Assembly: GCF_003073045.1 (NCBI RefSeq)
Contig: NC_037596.1
Coordinates: forward strand, 15,441,012-15,505,011
Length of the DNA stretch: 64,000 bases
Origin: Pomacea canaliculata
Lineage: Eukaryota; Mollusca; Gastropoda; Architaenioglossa; Ampullariidae
Direction of reading: 5' to 3'
A program made the translations under genes and the position numbers. How positions within the stretch are numbered: the first letter of the stretch is position 1; every line of letters begins with the position of its first letter. A model generated the notes under the pieces. It was not told the origin of the DNA and searched no databases. It saw nothing but the letters and a program-made list of their open reading frames with translations. This document shows, piece by piece, positions 13,301-24,700 of this stretch.

Positions 13301-13928
13301 TCTCAAATGTAACCGTAGAGATACTCCTTTTTGGTACTTCCTGTACATGGCTGACGGTTTGCTGGCTTACTTTGCCCTCGCTTACTTTCTTCAGTTCAGT
13401 GACGTTGACACTGGCTGTAGGTGAAACAATATTAAAGAGCCGAACGAACGACAGGGAGATAGTGACTGAGTTTTAAAAAAAAAGCCTCATCCGAAGCATT
13501 GTGCAGCCATCGCCAAACACGAGCTGTTATGTTACACAATGGACTTTGAGAGGACAAGTGTCTAATTGTTTCACTAATTGATGCCACTTGTAAATAAAAT
13601 GATGAAGTTATAAATCAAAATTCAACGATGAAATCAATGTTTTAAGTGCTAGTGGCAACTAGTCAGGCTACTTATTTAAGGTCTTTTTTTTAATACAAGG
13701 AAACGAGTCAATTTTACTGTTACTATTTTCCTTACCTTTAATGTGTACTGAATTGCACAGAGTGTCTGGTACGTCGTATGAGTACTTTTTAGTAGATTTC
13801 CGCCTTTTTTTCCCTCGTTTGGCATTAAGAAATTCTTGGTCGCCCTGAACATATTTTACATCAAAACGCAATACTCGATAACTATAAGTGTAATGTACGT
13901 TGACCATTGGCTTACTACGTGGACGCAT
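9108..13928 (-). CDS. NERD-like nuclease plus SF1 helicase-like ATPase, 841 residues
   Basis: Eight minus-strand exons (5' to 3'): 13928-13736, 13414-13386, 12961-12836, 12461-11748, 11473-11268, 11011-10529, 10311-9902, 9472-9108. All junction phases agree and the total is 2526 nt. Residues 1-64 are basic. Residues 75-116 include FNIKGTREQILKALQLI, weakly KH-like. Residues 117-354 hold a PD-(D/E)XK/NERD-like core: GDFDVLLI at about 261, then LEVKA at about 277, the D...EVK pattern. A Walker A motif GPPGTGRST lies at about 482-490 and a Walker B-like LYIIADE at about 573-579. A cysteine-rich stretch includes LRSPPPVV, an SF1-like segment. The last exon has GIKRKVVVVLDN and ARQRAMSRCSALLVLV, like the SF1 motif VI region where the family has an ALTRAR-like block. 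Nucleic-acid unwinding and cleavage are inferred from family resemblance. The start is the first ATG of exon 1, with no in-frame ATG or stop between the acceptor and it; an upstream 5' UTR exon is likely. Confidence 0.8.
10355..10391. repeat. (GT)n-(GA)n microsatellite
   Basis: A GT dinucleotide tract runs directly into a GA tract within the intron between the last helicase exons of the minus-strand gene. Confidence 0.9.
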
Positions 13929-13932
13929 AAAT

Positions 13933-14660
13933 CTATAAATTAGGCAATTAACACATTAACTACACTACTACATTTCAATATACTTCACACATTTTATTGT
14001 TTGCAATGAAATATTTTTACATTGGACATTGAAACAAATAGATACTGTGTAAAGCAGATAAAACATACCATGTGTAATTGTCACAGTTATGTTGGCCGAA
14101 GAAACCTTTAATGAGACTTGAAGAAAGCTACCCGTTTGTCTAGAGGGAGACCAACAAAAAACCAATCATCTGGTTAGAAAAAAATGCGTTCACACATACA
14201 ACTTGCATGCATATTTAAACATATACTACGTTTTCAAAATTATACATATATGCTTAAGTTTTCTTCATCTTGTACAAACATAAATACTTCTCGCATTAGA
14301 CAGAAACACACACATATATACTCGTACACAGAAACTTGTTCACACGCACAAACATGGCGCACACACAGATACACATCATCAAATGCGCAGAAGTGCTATA
14401 TAGGGATTACTATACAGTAGGTAGAGGAAGATAAAGATTGACTTAGATAACACTCACCTTTGACAAGATGCTTTATTCAAGTTTGACACACGTACGTAGA
14501 GGGACACATGTCTATTTCAGAAAAAAATAAACTGTCACAGGACGCGCAGTCTTGACAGCATTACTCATAAATAAGTGCTACACACTTAACTTTCTTATGA
14601 ATTGAACCCTGCGGTTTTATTTCTGTGAAGGTTTTGTTAATGTTGTTTCTAGGGACAACC
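13933..14660. other. 5' flank of the nuclease-helicase gene, no coding exon assigned
   Basis: A short segment near 14085-14140 on the minus strand looks like an internal exon between a pyrimidine-rich acceptor and a GTATGT donor. Its only long frame does not join in phase to the exon at 13932, and the in-phase reading gives a stop at the junction. It may be a 5' untranslated exon. The rest is low-complexity CA/TA-rich sequence. Confidence 0.35.
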
Positions 14661-14665
14661 GTACT

Positions 14666-14887
14666 TGACCGGGAATTCCCGAAAATGTTGGCGAGTTGGC
14701 AGGCTTACAGCGTCCTGTGTTCGACACTCGACCTGTCGACAAATCTCATCTGCACGAAACTGGAAGCAAGCCAAATGTTTACAATGCTATCGTCGTTCAG
14801 GTCACTAAAAAGGCTTTAACGTTTCTCGAAAAACACGATTGTGATAGCCAATCTTTAGCGGATTCGAGTACTTCAACATCGAAATAA
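14666..14887 (+). pseudogene. Orphan exon-like open frame, C-terminal-tail composition
   Basis: The frame begins after a pyrimidine-rich acceptor-like site and ends at TAA 14885-14887. It has balanced, non-repetitive composition, including HETGSKPNVYNAIVVQV and a serine/threonine-rich end (SLADSSTSTSK). It looks like the last exon of a signalling or adaptor protein, but no family was recognised and no companion exon was found. It could be a relic exon or a chance frame. Confidence 0.3.
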
Positions 14888-15802
14888 GGAAGGTCTCGAA
14901 CGGTGGGTCATAAATAGCTGCCGGTCAGATAATGTGCCTGCACTAGATAGATGACATGAGGTAAGAGAATATCAAAACAAGATAGGTTTGTCACATGAAC
15001 TGCCAAGATCTGTGACGCTTATTATCATTGTTATTTTTTAATTAATTCTTTCTTTTTTCGTTGCGGGGAGAAAACAAAACTTAAAATGTAATCAACCGGC
15101 GGCCTGAAATCTCGCATATGTCGCAGGCACAAATCCATCGAGTACTATATTCCATCATACTAACATCTTATGTATTTCATGCTAGCATGGTGGCTTAAAT
15201 TTCTTTTGACCCACAAGATATTTTTTTCTTAATCTATACAGCTACTTTATCCATACTAGCCAGAAGGACCAATAAACAGGCAACACAATAGGCACAGAAA
15301 CCAAACTTGAAGGCCAGGCGAAATGCAATAGAAAATGTATTAAATTATAAGTGCAATTGCAACAAAAGTTTTGGAGCTGACTTCAAATAAATTCAGTCAA
15401 CTGTTTGAAACGATTTTTTTCCTGTAGGACCCGTAATTTCTTCTGTAGATAGCAATAGTATTTTGAGTTACTTTGCCTGTTATGTAACATATCACTTTGT
15501 TTCTTCTGTGTCTTTGTGGGTGCGTAGTATATTTATACGCGCGTACGACAGAATGTACTGACTGTATTTTATCAATGCATTGTACTAATTGTTATCGTGC
15601 TCGAGTGTTGTCTTGTCTTCTATCTCTTATTGTGTCTTTTAAAATAATTTTTCATACTGCTTGCGCACAGGTACTAAGATAGCTGTTTTTTTTAAGAACA
15701 CTGGCATGAAGCCATAGTTTTTACGACAGGCTCAGGCCCGAGTTTGTAGGTTCCATTGACGACGGCAACCTTGGCGGCGAAACAAACAAACAGCAACAGG
15801 CG
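14888..15802. other. Intergenic, 5' flank of gene B
   Basis: No gene seen. A stretch at 15728-15749 (AGGCTCAGGCCCGA...) resembles 3251-3272 upstream of gene A and lies about 75 bp before the TATA-like box. Confidence 0.4.
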
Positions 15803-15810
15803 CTATAAAG
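15803..15810 (+). promoter_or_regulatory. TATA-like box of gene B
   Basis: CTATAAAG at 15803-15810. A transcript starting about 30 bp on would carry a noncoding first exon ending at 15934, where TAAG is followed by GTACGA. That exon joins the acceptor at 16131-16139 and the exon carrying the gene B start codon. Confidence 0.45.
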
Positions 15811-16188
15811 GACACGAACAAGGTAGAGCGTGCTCTTAGCTGTGGAGCTTTAGGAAGTGAAAAACAGTTTGAGTCTAGTTGCCAGTGTGGGTTCCCCTGC
15901 CCTGCTCTCTGGGTCCTATTCTAAAGACCATAAGGTACGATCACTGATAACAAGCATAATTGTGCCTTTATTTGAAACTACAGCTACATCGCTTACATTT
16001 ATACTTGTTATCTAATTTAACCAACATTTTTACTTATTTAAACCACATCTACTACATATCATACATTTCTCAGAAAAATTTATTACTGGATGTAATCAGT
16101 TTATAAAATAAGTTAATTCCATGTGACTTTGGATTTCAGAAAGTCTGAAAGACTAGAGCTAACCTGAATCCCACCCAAGATTTTCATT

Positions 16189-19109
16189 ATGTTTGAAGTC
16201 TTCTGCTTGATATTTCTGATTCCATTGGAGGTTCAAGGTTTGTGTGCAATATGCATTTACATTACGTATAAGTTGTGATAATCTTAGACACGAAGATCAC
16301 ATAGATTACACTCTCATTAAAAATTGTTATATTAAAATGTTTTTGTTATAGTTATCCAAACAACTTAGAGTTAAAATAGCTTCAAGCTTTGCCGAAATAA
16401 AAATTTAACAAAAAAGTATCTAAGGTTAAAACTTCTATTGATTAAAAACACTTTGTTATTAGCAGATACATTTGCATTCCCTTTGTAATATTATTCAAGC
16501 AAAAAATAATTTAAAGCCGTATGCTTTAATACCTGTTTTCTATGTATTGCTCTATTATATTTGTCACAGGGGGCGGAGATACCAAGTGCACGACAACAGA
16601 TGGGAACAATTTAAAGTGCAAATTCCCAGAGAATATCAACTCCACGAGAAAAGACTTTTCAGTATATTTTTATCCCGACACAGGAGTAGAAGGTAGCAAG
16701 ACTGAATATTAATTAGTTTGGTCGATATTCCCCTGCCACCCGTTTACTTTCGGTTCACTACCCGGTGCTGAGTAGATTTTACTTCCTCGGTTTTCACGGC
16801 TGACTGGATAGAAACTTTTACGAAGTAAAACATAAAAGTTAACCAATACCTCTTGTAACTAAGAATACTTCTTGTAACCTCTTGTAATTAAGAATAAAAT
16901 TATTGGAAGTCGAAGACTGCTTTTTTCAGATTCAAGTTCATGAATGACTGTGCTTGCTAATTATAAAGGTTTTAACATATCACTGATGTAAAGATTTAAT
17001 GCTAAAACAAAATTATGGTTTTCGCGTGTTTTAATATCTTCTTTAAGTTTCAAAACAACTTTGAGTTTCTTGTTTTAATAATTGTTAACATTATAAAGGT
17101 TAAAATCATGCCAGGCATCTTAAGTAATGAGCACCTTACTAATAAATCATTGTAAATACACAGAGAAGGTGGTGGACTGTGTATGGATCAGCGAGCAGCT
17201 GCACTGTATCAGACAGAAGGGCTTTGAGTGTCAGCAGCCTGTGTCAGACAATGCTGTCATTGACGTCCCCACAAGATTTGTCAACAGAACTGGGAGCTAC
17301 AGGTGTAACACTAACGGATACAGGCCTAAAGCCATCTCAACCTGTCGTTTTAATGAAACTAAAGGTATAAATAGAGACATTTTATGCTTTTTAATAAATT
17401 GTGTAAGAGCTAATCCATTAGGAACAAAAATTAAAGATGTAATACAGTTAGCATGTAAGTCAAACTGACAAACGAGCACAAATAAAATATATTTGAATCT
17501 GTCTGTATATCTCCCCGCATGCATGCGTGTGTGTGTTTGTGTAACATTTGTTCACTGTCCTCTAGGCTGTCTTTGAGTAATTGAAGATTTGTTTCAGGTC
17601 AAGAGAAAACAGCAGCTTGTGAGGCGAACAAAACTATGGGTGGTCCTCAAGTGATTTTGAACTGCAAATTTTCTTTCAACGTGGACAGCTTTAGCATCAC
17701 ACAGAACACAAGTAAGATTCTAAATCTCTGTTAGCAGAACTATTTAGTGGAGTATTGAGTTGGCTTTCATTGTCAACAATATAATGCATTGTATACATGT
17801 GTTTGTTTATTTTTTTGTTTATTTTTCTCTACTAATTAGCATTAAAAAGCAGTAATGAAACAATTTTAATTTTGTGTGATTGAATTGCTTTCAGCTGTTG
17901 TAGCCCATTTCTCTAAGTCGGAGTGTCAAAGCTCATCCATGGCGTGTAGTCATGAGTCTGGGAACAGCCAAGACATGTTCCATGTGAAGCTGGATGTTAC
18001 CCACTACCCACATGGCGAATATACCTGTCACCCGGACTCGTCTTCTCCACAGCTGCAAGTCCAAGGGTGCATGGTATATCAGGACACAGCGAGTGAAAGT
18101 AAGACTTTCTAAGTCTAAGAGAGATGGTGTTATAATGCTAGCTTCTGTGAAGAAATATGTTTTTATTAAGGTAGCGTTTTTAGGATGTATTTGAGATTTT
18201 TAACAAAAAGGTTTATGCGCGAAAAATCTCTTTAAATACCATGCGACTTATTTTATCAGTAACATTTATTTGACTTATAGATTTTAGTGACTTCAACATA
18301 TTTTAAAAATAAAACATTATATAAAAAATAGAATGTGCATGGCTCTATTATTACCAGCATGTTTCTATGAAGTGCAAGACATTTAAGACCTGCTTTGATT
18401 TCTGTATCTTAGGCCCGTCATTGCCTGTGGTTGCAGTGGTCTTGCCAGTCATTTGTGTCTTGTCTGTTGTATCAGTAGTTGGCATCGTTCTCATCATCAG
18501 AAGACGAAGGTGTGTTTCTTATCAGCATAAAAAACCTGAAAGACAGAGACCCAAAGCATTTTCCAAGAAAACATTTGAAATCCCTGTTCTATCTCTTTGC
18601 ATCCCGGCTAGTAATTCTTGCTTTATAATTATGAATTGACACTTGCTCTAGCCATGTAGTAGTGAATAACTGAGTAAATCTTTTAATAAGTTATCTTTAT
18701 TTACTGTGGGGCATGTTAAACAAAATTGATTTTTAGATATCCTGAGAGTCATTTATACACTGCATTTCTTGTCTAAAAAAGAATCTCACAAAATATCAGA
18801 ATAAAACTTACAACCGAGTGTTGACAAGGACTGCATGTGCTAGACAATTACTCTCTTTCTTAAAGACAAAAGTACATTTTCGTTATTTACTTTGATCAAT
18901 TTCCTGTAAAGAGTTTCGAGAAAAGCATTTCCCATGGGAGATAACCTGATATTTCTTATTTCCTATTCTCTAACTAAAGCCGTTGTTTTAACTTATCAGT
19001 TTAATGTAACAGCATGATCATGATCGATACTGATTTTGCTTTCGGCAGGAAAAACACTAATAAAATGGATGCAGAAGAAGAAACTAAGCATTTTGAAGTT
19101 GTCACGTGA
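16189..19109 (+). CDS. Gene B: two-Ig-domain single-pass membrane receptor
   Basis: Seven coding exons: 16189-16237 (within exon 16140-16237), 16570-16692, 17164-17364, 17598-17711, 17895-18098, 18413-18509, 19049-19109. They total 849 nt, or 282 residues. The signal peptide starts MFEVFCLIFLIPLEVQ. Ig domain 1 spans exons 2+3, with LKCKFP and GSYRCN as the B- and F-strand cysteines and NST and NRT glycosylation sites. Ig domain 2 spans exons 4+5 (VILNCKF, GEYTCH). The membrane helix is at about residues 236-258, followed by RRR and an acidic tail RKNTNKMDAEEETKHFEVVT with no tyrosine. The helix has no charged residue, so pairing with an ITAM adaptor in the vertebrate way is not indicated. 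Intron phases are 1 throughout the ectodomain. Retention of the last intron would give a different basic tail ending near 18639. The ligand is unknown. Confidence 0.88.
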
Positions 19110-19560
19110 CATGGGCCGCTGTATTCTTCATCGCGGCAGCAATGCTTTGATATTGATGAAGTATATGCGGACCACATCATCGTTTGATTTCGTCAAGATG
19201 TCTGGCTTCAAATCTTGGACACAGTACTCTTTTGGAGTCATTTGGATTAAACAAACTGTAGCAAAGGGTTAAAGGATTGTGACATTTTCCATCTTTGTCT
19301 TTTTACTGTAACAGTTTTGATACATTGAATCTGATTATCTTGATGACCTTTACTTGCATGTTTAAAAAGAGTGCCCTTTTCTAATGATAAGGTATCTTTA
19401 TCTATTTATTTAGTCTATTCATTGAGTCTATGACTATGGGGAGACAGACAGCGATTGTAGTGTTTGAGGTGGTCGTTTTATTTCGGCAGCAATGTTTTGA
19501 TATTTTAACGGCCATACGGACAATAAAAGCACCTGTTTCTTTTATTGTGTTATTCTTAGT
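19110..19560 (+). other. Probable 3' untranslated region of gene B
   Basis: It starts after the stop and ends near AATAAA at 19522-19527. It carries two copies of a motif near 19131 and 19485 (CGGCAGCAATG(C/T)TTTGATATT) that resembles two copies downstream of gene A. Confidence 0.5.
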
Positions 19561-21794
19561 AAATATAACACTGTTTTCCCAAGTAAAGGTTTTTCAATGA
19601 GTACAAGAAAACTGAATATTGTTACTAGTTCTATAACTAAAGAAGTTTTCGTTTGCATCATTCAAGATGGCGTTTCATTTACATCAGAAGTTTGTTGCAT
19701 CTCTTTTCATTTGAGATCTTCTTCTGACTAGCAAACATTTTAAAAACAAAGTCCCAGTGACTTATATAAGAAAAGTAAATGTTTAAAGATAATTCTCAGG
19801 AATCGAAGCATTAAACGCTACTTGTTCGTCTTTTCTTGCAAAGTTTTCTTATTTCGATTTCAAGAAAGGAAGGTTACAAGTAGCATGAAATAGCCTCGTT
19901 CTTCCTATAGATCAATGACACTATATTAATAAAATTGAGTTAATCAGAATATTGTGAATTATGTTCTTGTTACTTAATCCAAACCAAGATTATGGCTTAC
20001 GAGGACATTTGAAATCGTGTGCTGATTAAGACAAAAGAAATGGTATCCAGTGAACTTGATTAAAACATTCTATCAAACATTTTCTGACTTATTGTATTAT
20101 ATTTGATTAAATTATTGTTGAGTTTCTACCGTTTCTGCAGAGCGTGTAGTATGGGTTATGGTGAAAATGTTGCATGTGACCATGGCAGAAGTCTTATTAT
20201 ATATTAAGCTAATACTAACATTTGCATATGTGTAATGCAGAAATGCATAGTCAATATAAACAAATTTATTTCACTGAATTACTATGGATTGCTTCTTATG
20301 ATTTGTCAAATGTAGATCCTAGCAGCATAGAATGCTAAAGAAATAACATGTCCCACTACCGGGAACCTGTGTAATTGTGACATCCTGTGCTGCTAAAGAA
20401 CAGGAAAGAACAGGAAATGTTTCAAAATTCATCAAATGAATATCAACATAATATACTTTTAATAGCTGTATAAAAGTATTTACATTGAATAAAATTTTTG
20501 TTATATTTTTTCATGTACCTACTACAAAAATCTTGTAACCTAACTACATATTAACTATCAAAACATTCTTTAAGTAGACTCTCTACTAACCATGCAAGAT
20601 TTGCACTTTATATATCATATTATCTTTTAGGGGAAGAGAAAATAATAAAAATTTGTATGTTATTGTATGGAATGATTACTTTGGTGTCACCTAAATTTTA
20701 TCAAAGGCAGATAAAATCTTGTCATTAATGCACCCTGCAGTCTTCAAACTGTTGTACATCTCAATACATGTTGCACATTGTCCCATGAAACTACTCAAGA
20801 CATAGCTTACAATAATATATACACATTTTTTACACCTTTAAAAATTTCAATTTGGCATTTATGTATGGTAGGTCAAGAAACATTTAATTTTAAAATATAT
20901 TCCACTATTTACTAGAAGCAAGAACTAAAATCAACTTCATAAATATAATTAAAAGGAAATGAAAAGTCACACCAGAAATAGGTTGCGGAATAGTACAAGT
21001 TTTAAGATTTGTTTACTCTTGCTTATAATCGGATTTCCCAGTTCAAGCACTTTGTTTTGTAGCTATGCTCATGAAGTTTAAGTAGGAATTCTTTCCCCTT
21101 CCACTTGTTCTCTCTTAATAAAAGTCAGCATGACCTTTAGGTTGCATACTAGGAAGCTATTTGTACTGACCTGAAATTGAATATGTGTATGTGTCAGTAA
21201 GTGTGTGTCTTAAGCTGTTAGCATGTAGAAAAAGAGAAAAATTACTATGTAATGGTGGAAAATATACAAACTTCTAGAATAAGCAAGGTATTTTAATTTT
21301 ATTACCTCCCTTTTCGGAAACAATGAATGAGAAATGGTAAAACAAGTCATCAACAGTAGAAGGTAACAGTACTATGAAAATAAAAGCTTTCCTGCTAAGT
21401 AAAAATCCTATTGTCTTTGGTGACTAACATTCGCGGTGCATTTTTCAACACCTGTTCATATTTTTTAAGTGCTGGTAGTATTTCATATAATATGTAGATA
21501 AGTGATCAGTCATTAATGGAAATCTATTCTATTGAAATTTTCAGAAATATTAACAAAATAAACAGTCGCAAAACAAGGAATTAGGAGTAGGCGGAAGATA
21601 ATGTTTAAAGGTACACACCTACAGTTTATTAGAGAAGTGAAAGTGTTGAAGGCAAATCTTTATTTAAGAGTCAAGGATATGAAACTGATAGGTTATTGTA
21701 TACGGTAATGTGAGTCTACATAGATATGTTTCAAACCGAAGATTGTGCCTCTGGGGTTGCGATAATGTAAGAAAAGACAACTTGAAAAATAGGA
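19561..21794. other. Intergenic between genes B and C
   Basis: About 2.2 kb of AT-rich sequence with no recognised exon, repeat family or RNA gene. The 3' end should contain the promoter of gene C, but no clear TATA box could be chosen. Confidence 0.45.
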
Positions 21795-24700
21795 ATGGCT
21801 TTACCCTACATTTTAATTGGCTTGCTAAATTTGCTTTTATCAACTCCATGTATGGCTTCAAACTGTGAGTACCCGTGTCACACTTTTATTTGTCAAAAAA
21901 AAAACTTTTACTATATGGCAAATAGTATTTAACTTTATTGCTTGTCTTTCTTGCTTGTGGATCTGCGTCGATGTTGGTGTGTCCTGTAGACCTGTGTATT
22001 TTCCCTGTGTTGTGGGTCGTTCTTCCAGGTCTATGCCAATAATCTTCCTAGCATAGAGTACTTCAGATAAGACAGACAGCTCAATACTTTTCCCTATCTT
22101 GTCGGAAACATTTTTTTTCGCTTTAAGAGGAAAAAAATGTCGTGACACAGTATTTTTGGGCTATATTTTTTTATGTGCTTGGAGAAACTGAATAATATCA
22201 ATCACTACACGACGTAAGCAGACTCATCAATTGCTCTTAGTTTCATTTTGTCTTTGCTCAGATTCTTTCCCCAAATTTACCTTGTTAGTAAATACTGTTA
22301 TTAGTTTATGCTTGATCAATTCCTCCTTGTTAAGGTATGGGATATGTGATAATAAACTGAGTAAATTAATATCCTGGTTGTGTTTTTGTGCCACCCCAGT
22401 CTAGAAATATTGTAGACAACTTTTGTGTTTACCAGTGCTTCTCCTTTTGTTTATAGATCTTGTGATACTCCATATTAACAACCACGTGTTCTACTGTTAA
22501 TTATTTCCATACTAATTATTTAAATTATTATTAAATCAATTTTTAAAACACAGCTTAAAATCATTTGGTTAAGAACACATTCCTTGCTTGCTTTGATTGC
22601 CATAATTTTTAGTTGGATGCGAATGGTTTGTTGTTTAACATTTGTTTGCTTGTCTTTTGTCTGCGTCTGTGTCGGCTGTTTAAAGTCTATATTTGTGTAC
22701 TTGCATGTTACCTGCATTCAATTAAGTTACTTTACCGTTGGCAATATGCTTGTTTTCCAGGTCCTATAAGGCACTCAGCTCAAACGCATTACGAGGAAAC
22801 TGAAGTCAAAGAGAACGCATGGGCAAATTTCAGTTATCCACTTTCAGGAAAAAGCGGCAAGATGTTAAAAAACTCCGATTATAATATTGAAATCAAAGTG
22901 TGTGAAAATGGAATATTGTCAATGGCTTGTTGGTGTCGATGTGTACCACACAATAACATTCTATGTAGAAACGAAATCACCGAATCAGTCTGCGATGCCG
23001 ACAACTCTGAGATGCGCTTGTCCCTCCTGGGAAAGAGGAGCTATAGTGATATTGTATGGGAGTTTTTCACACAGGGTGTTCCTCCAGTTGTGTTGAAACA
23101 CACTAAGCTGAAAGTTGTAAGTAAGTAAAGTCTATTTTAATGATGATCCTATGTGTCATTAGTGATTAATTATGCTACTTGTAAATCACTTACAAGTATT
23201 AACGTCTAACACACATAATCTACTGTTAAAAAACTTTATTACATAGTGGGAATTTCTTACAATAGTTTCTTTATACTTTGTCGGTTTCCGATTGTAGGCA
23301 AAACTTATTTGTCAGTTTTAAGTAACATATAAAAAAGTCTTTAAAAATGTCAGGAAAGAATTTAAATGTTTTTTACCATTTAGCTTAATCGAGTAGAATC
23401 TGTGTCTTTACCTGCAGATCCTCCAGTAATCGAACAGCTCACTGTGAATGGAAAGCAAGAAAGCAAAATATATGTAAACGAGACGGAAAAGATTCGTGTT
23501 TTCTGCTCCTTCTCTAATGGACACCCTCCAGTGACCATCCGGCTGCTGGAAGTAGGTGGACGAGTAAGCAACTCGTCGAATGCCACAAAAGGACGGATTG
23601 AGCTTTTCTTTAAAGCCTATCGCTGCACGGATGTCTGGCATTCTGTCAGGTGTGAGGGACCGAGTTCGGAACTGAACCGGTCTGTAAGCATTCTTGTCAA
23701 GTGTGAGAACTCATTTTTCTTCAGAGTTACACGAAGAACTGAACTGTAAAACTAAAAATGGTATTTAACGAACCATGTACACTAAGTATTATATATGGAA
23801 AAATGTATTTGTTTAACAATGTTTTACTTGACATATTATTCTTTAATATTTGCATTTTCTCTTTTTGTCGATCTATCATTATCAGCTTTATGAATGTGCA
23901 TTTTACTGTTCACGTGAATGTCATGTTTAGTTATTAATATAAACTAATACATCCAAATTTTAGGTCCTCCCCAATTTTCAAGTGTGGCTGCGGAAGATCT
24001 CGATTTGTCAAGGAATAAGCAAGATGGATTGAATATCAGTATTAGGTCCCACACACAAAATATCAGCAAGTGTGAAATGAAAGAGTCCTCAAGACAGGAG
24101 GTGAAGAAGGTGGAGTGCAAGCCTATTGGAAGTCCCCCTGATTTTAACTTAACCCTGCTGTTTGGTGTGCAATCATGGATTGGAGAAGGAAACTGGACTT
24201 TGTTTCTCACAAATGATGTTGGAACGTCAGAAAAAACATTCTTATTCAAACAGAAAACAGCCTTGAGTGAGTATTTTTTTAACATTTCTTCTAATATCAA
24301 GGATTGATGTACTATCACAGGAATCCTGACATTGATAAGCTGATACATACATACATGCTCATTTGTAACATGTTAAGCTTATTTAGTCAAAACTATTCCT
24401 TAGAGTTCTGTTACGGACTCTTCATAAAGTACAAGCAATCAACCCAAACTGTCATGTACCTCATTAAACAAACAGTTTATTCATTTCCTGAGATGGTTAT
24501 AACATTAAGAGATTGTAGCCTCTAAAAGGAAAGGACCTTGTGAGGTAATGCAGTCACTTTGCGGGTCAGTAGGTATAACATAAGTTTGTCTCATTCTTTT
24601 AAAGTTAAACTCATTGTCATTCAAAGTACAGTCCATGTCATACCAATATTTCATGGAAGCCTTTGCTGAAATATTGGCGGACTTTTTATCGTACTGAGCC

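Noticed and set aside
14085-14140. Candidate first coding exon of the nuclease-helicase gene
   Set aside because: Its open frame does not join in phase to the next exon, and the in-phase reading gives a stop at the junction.
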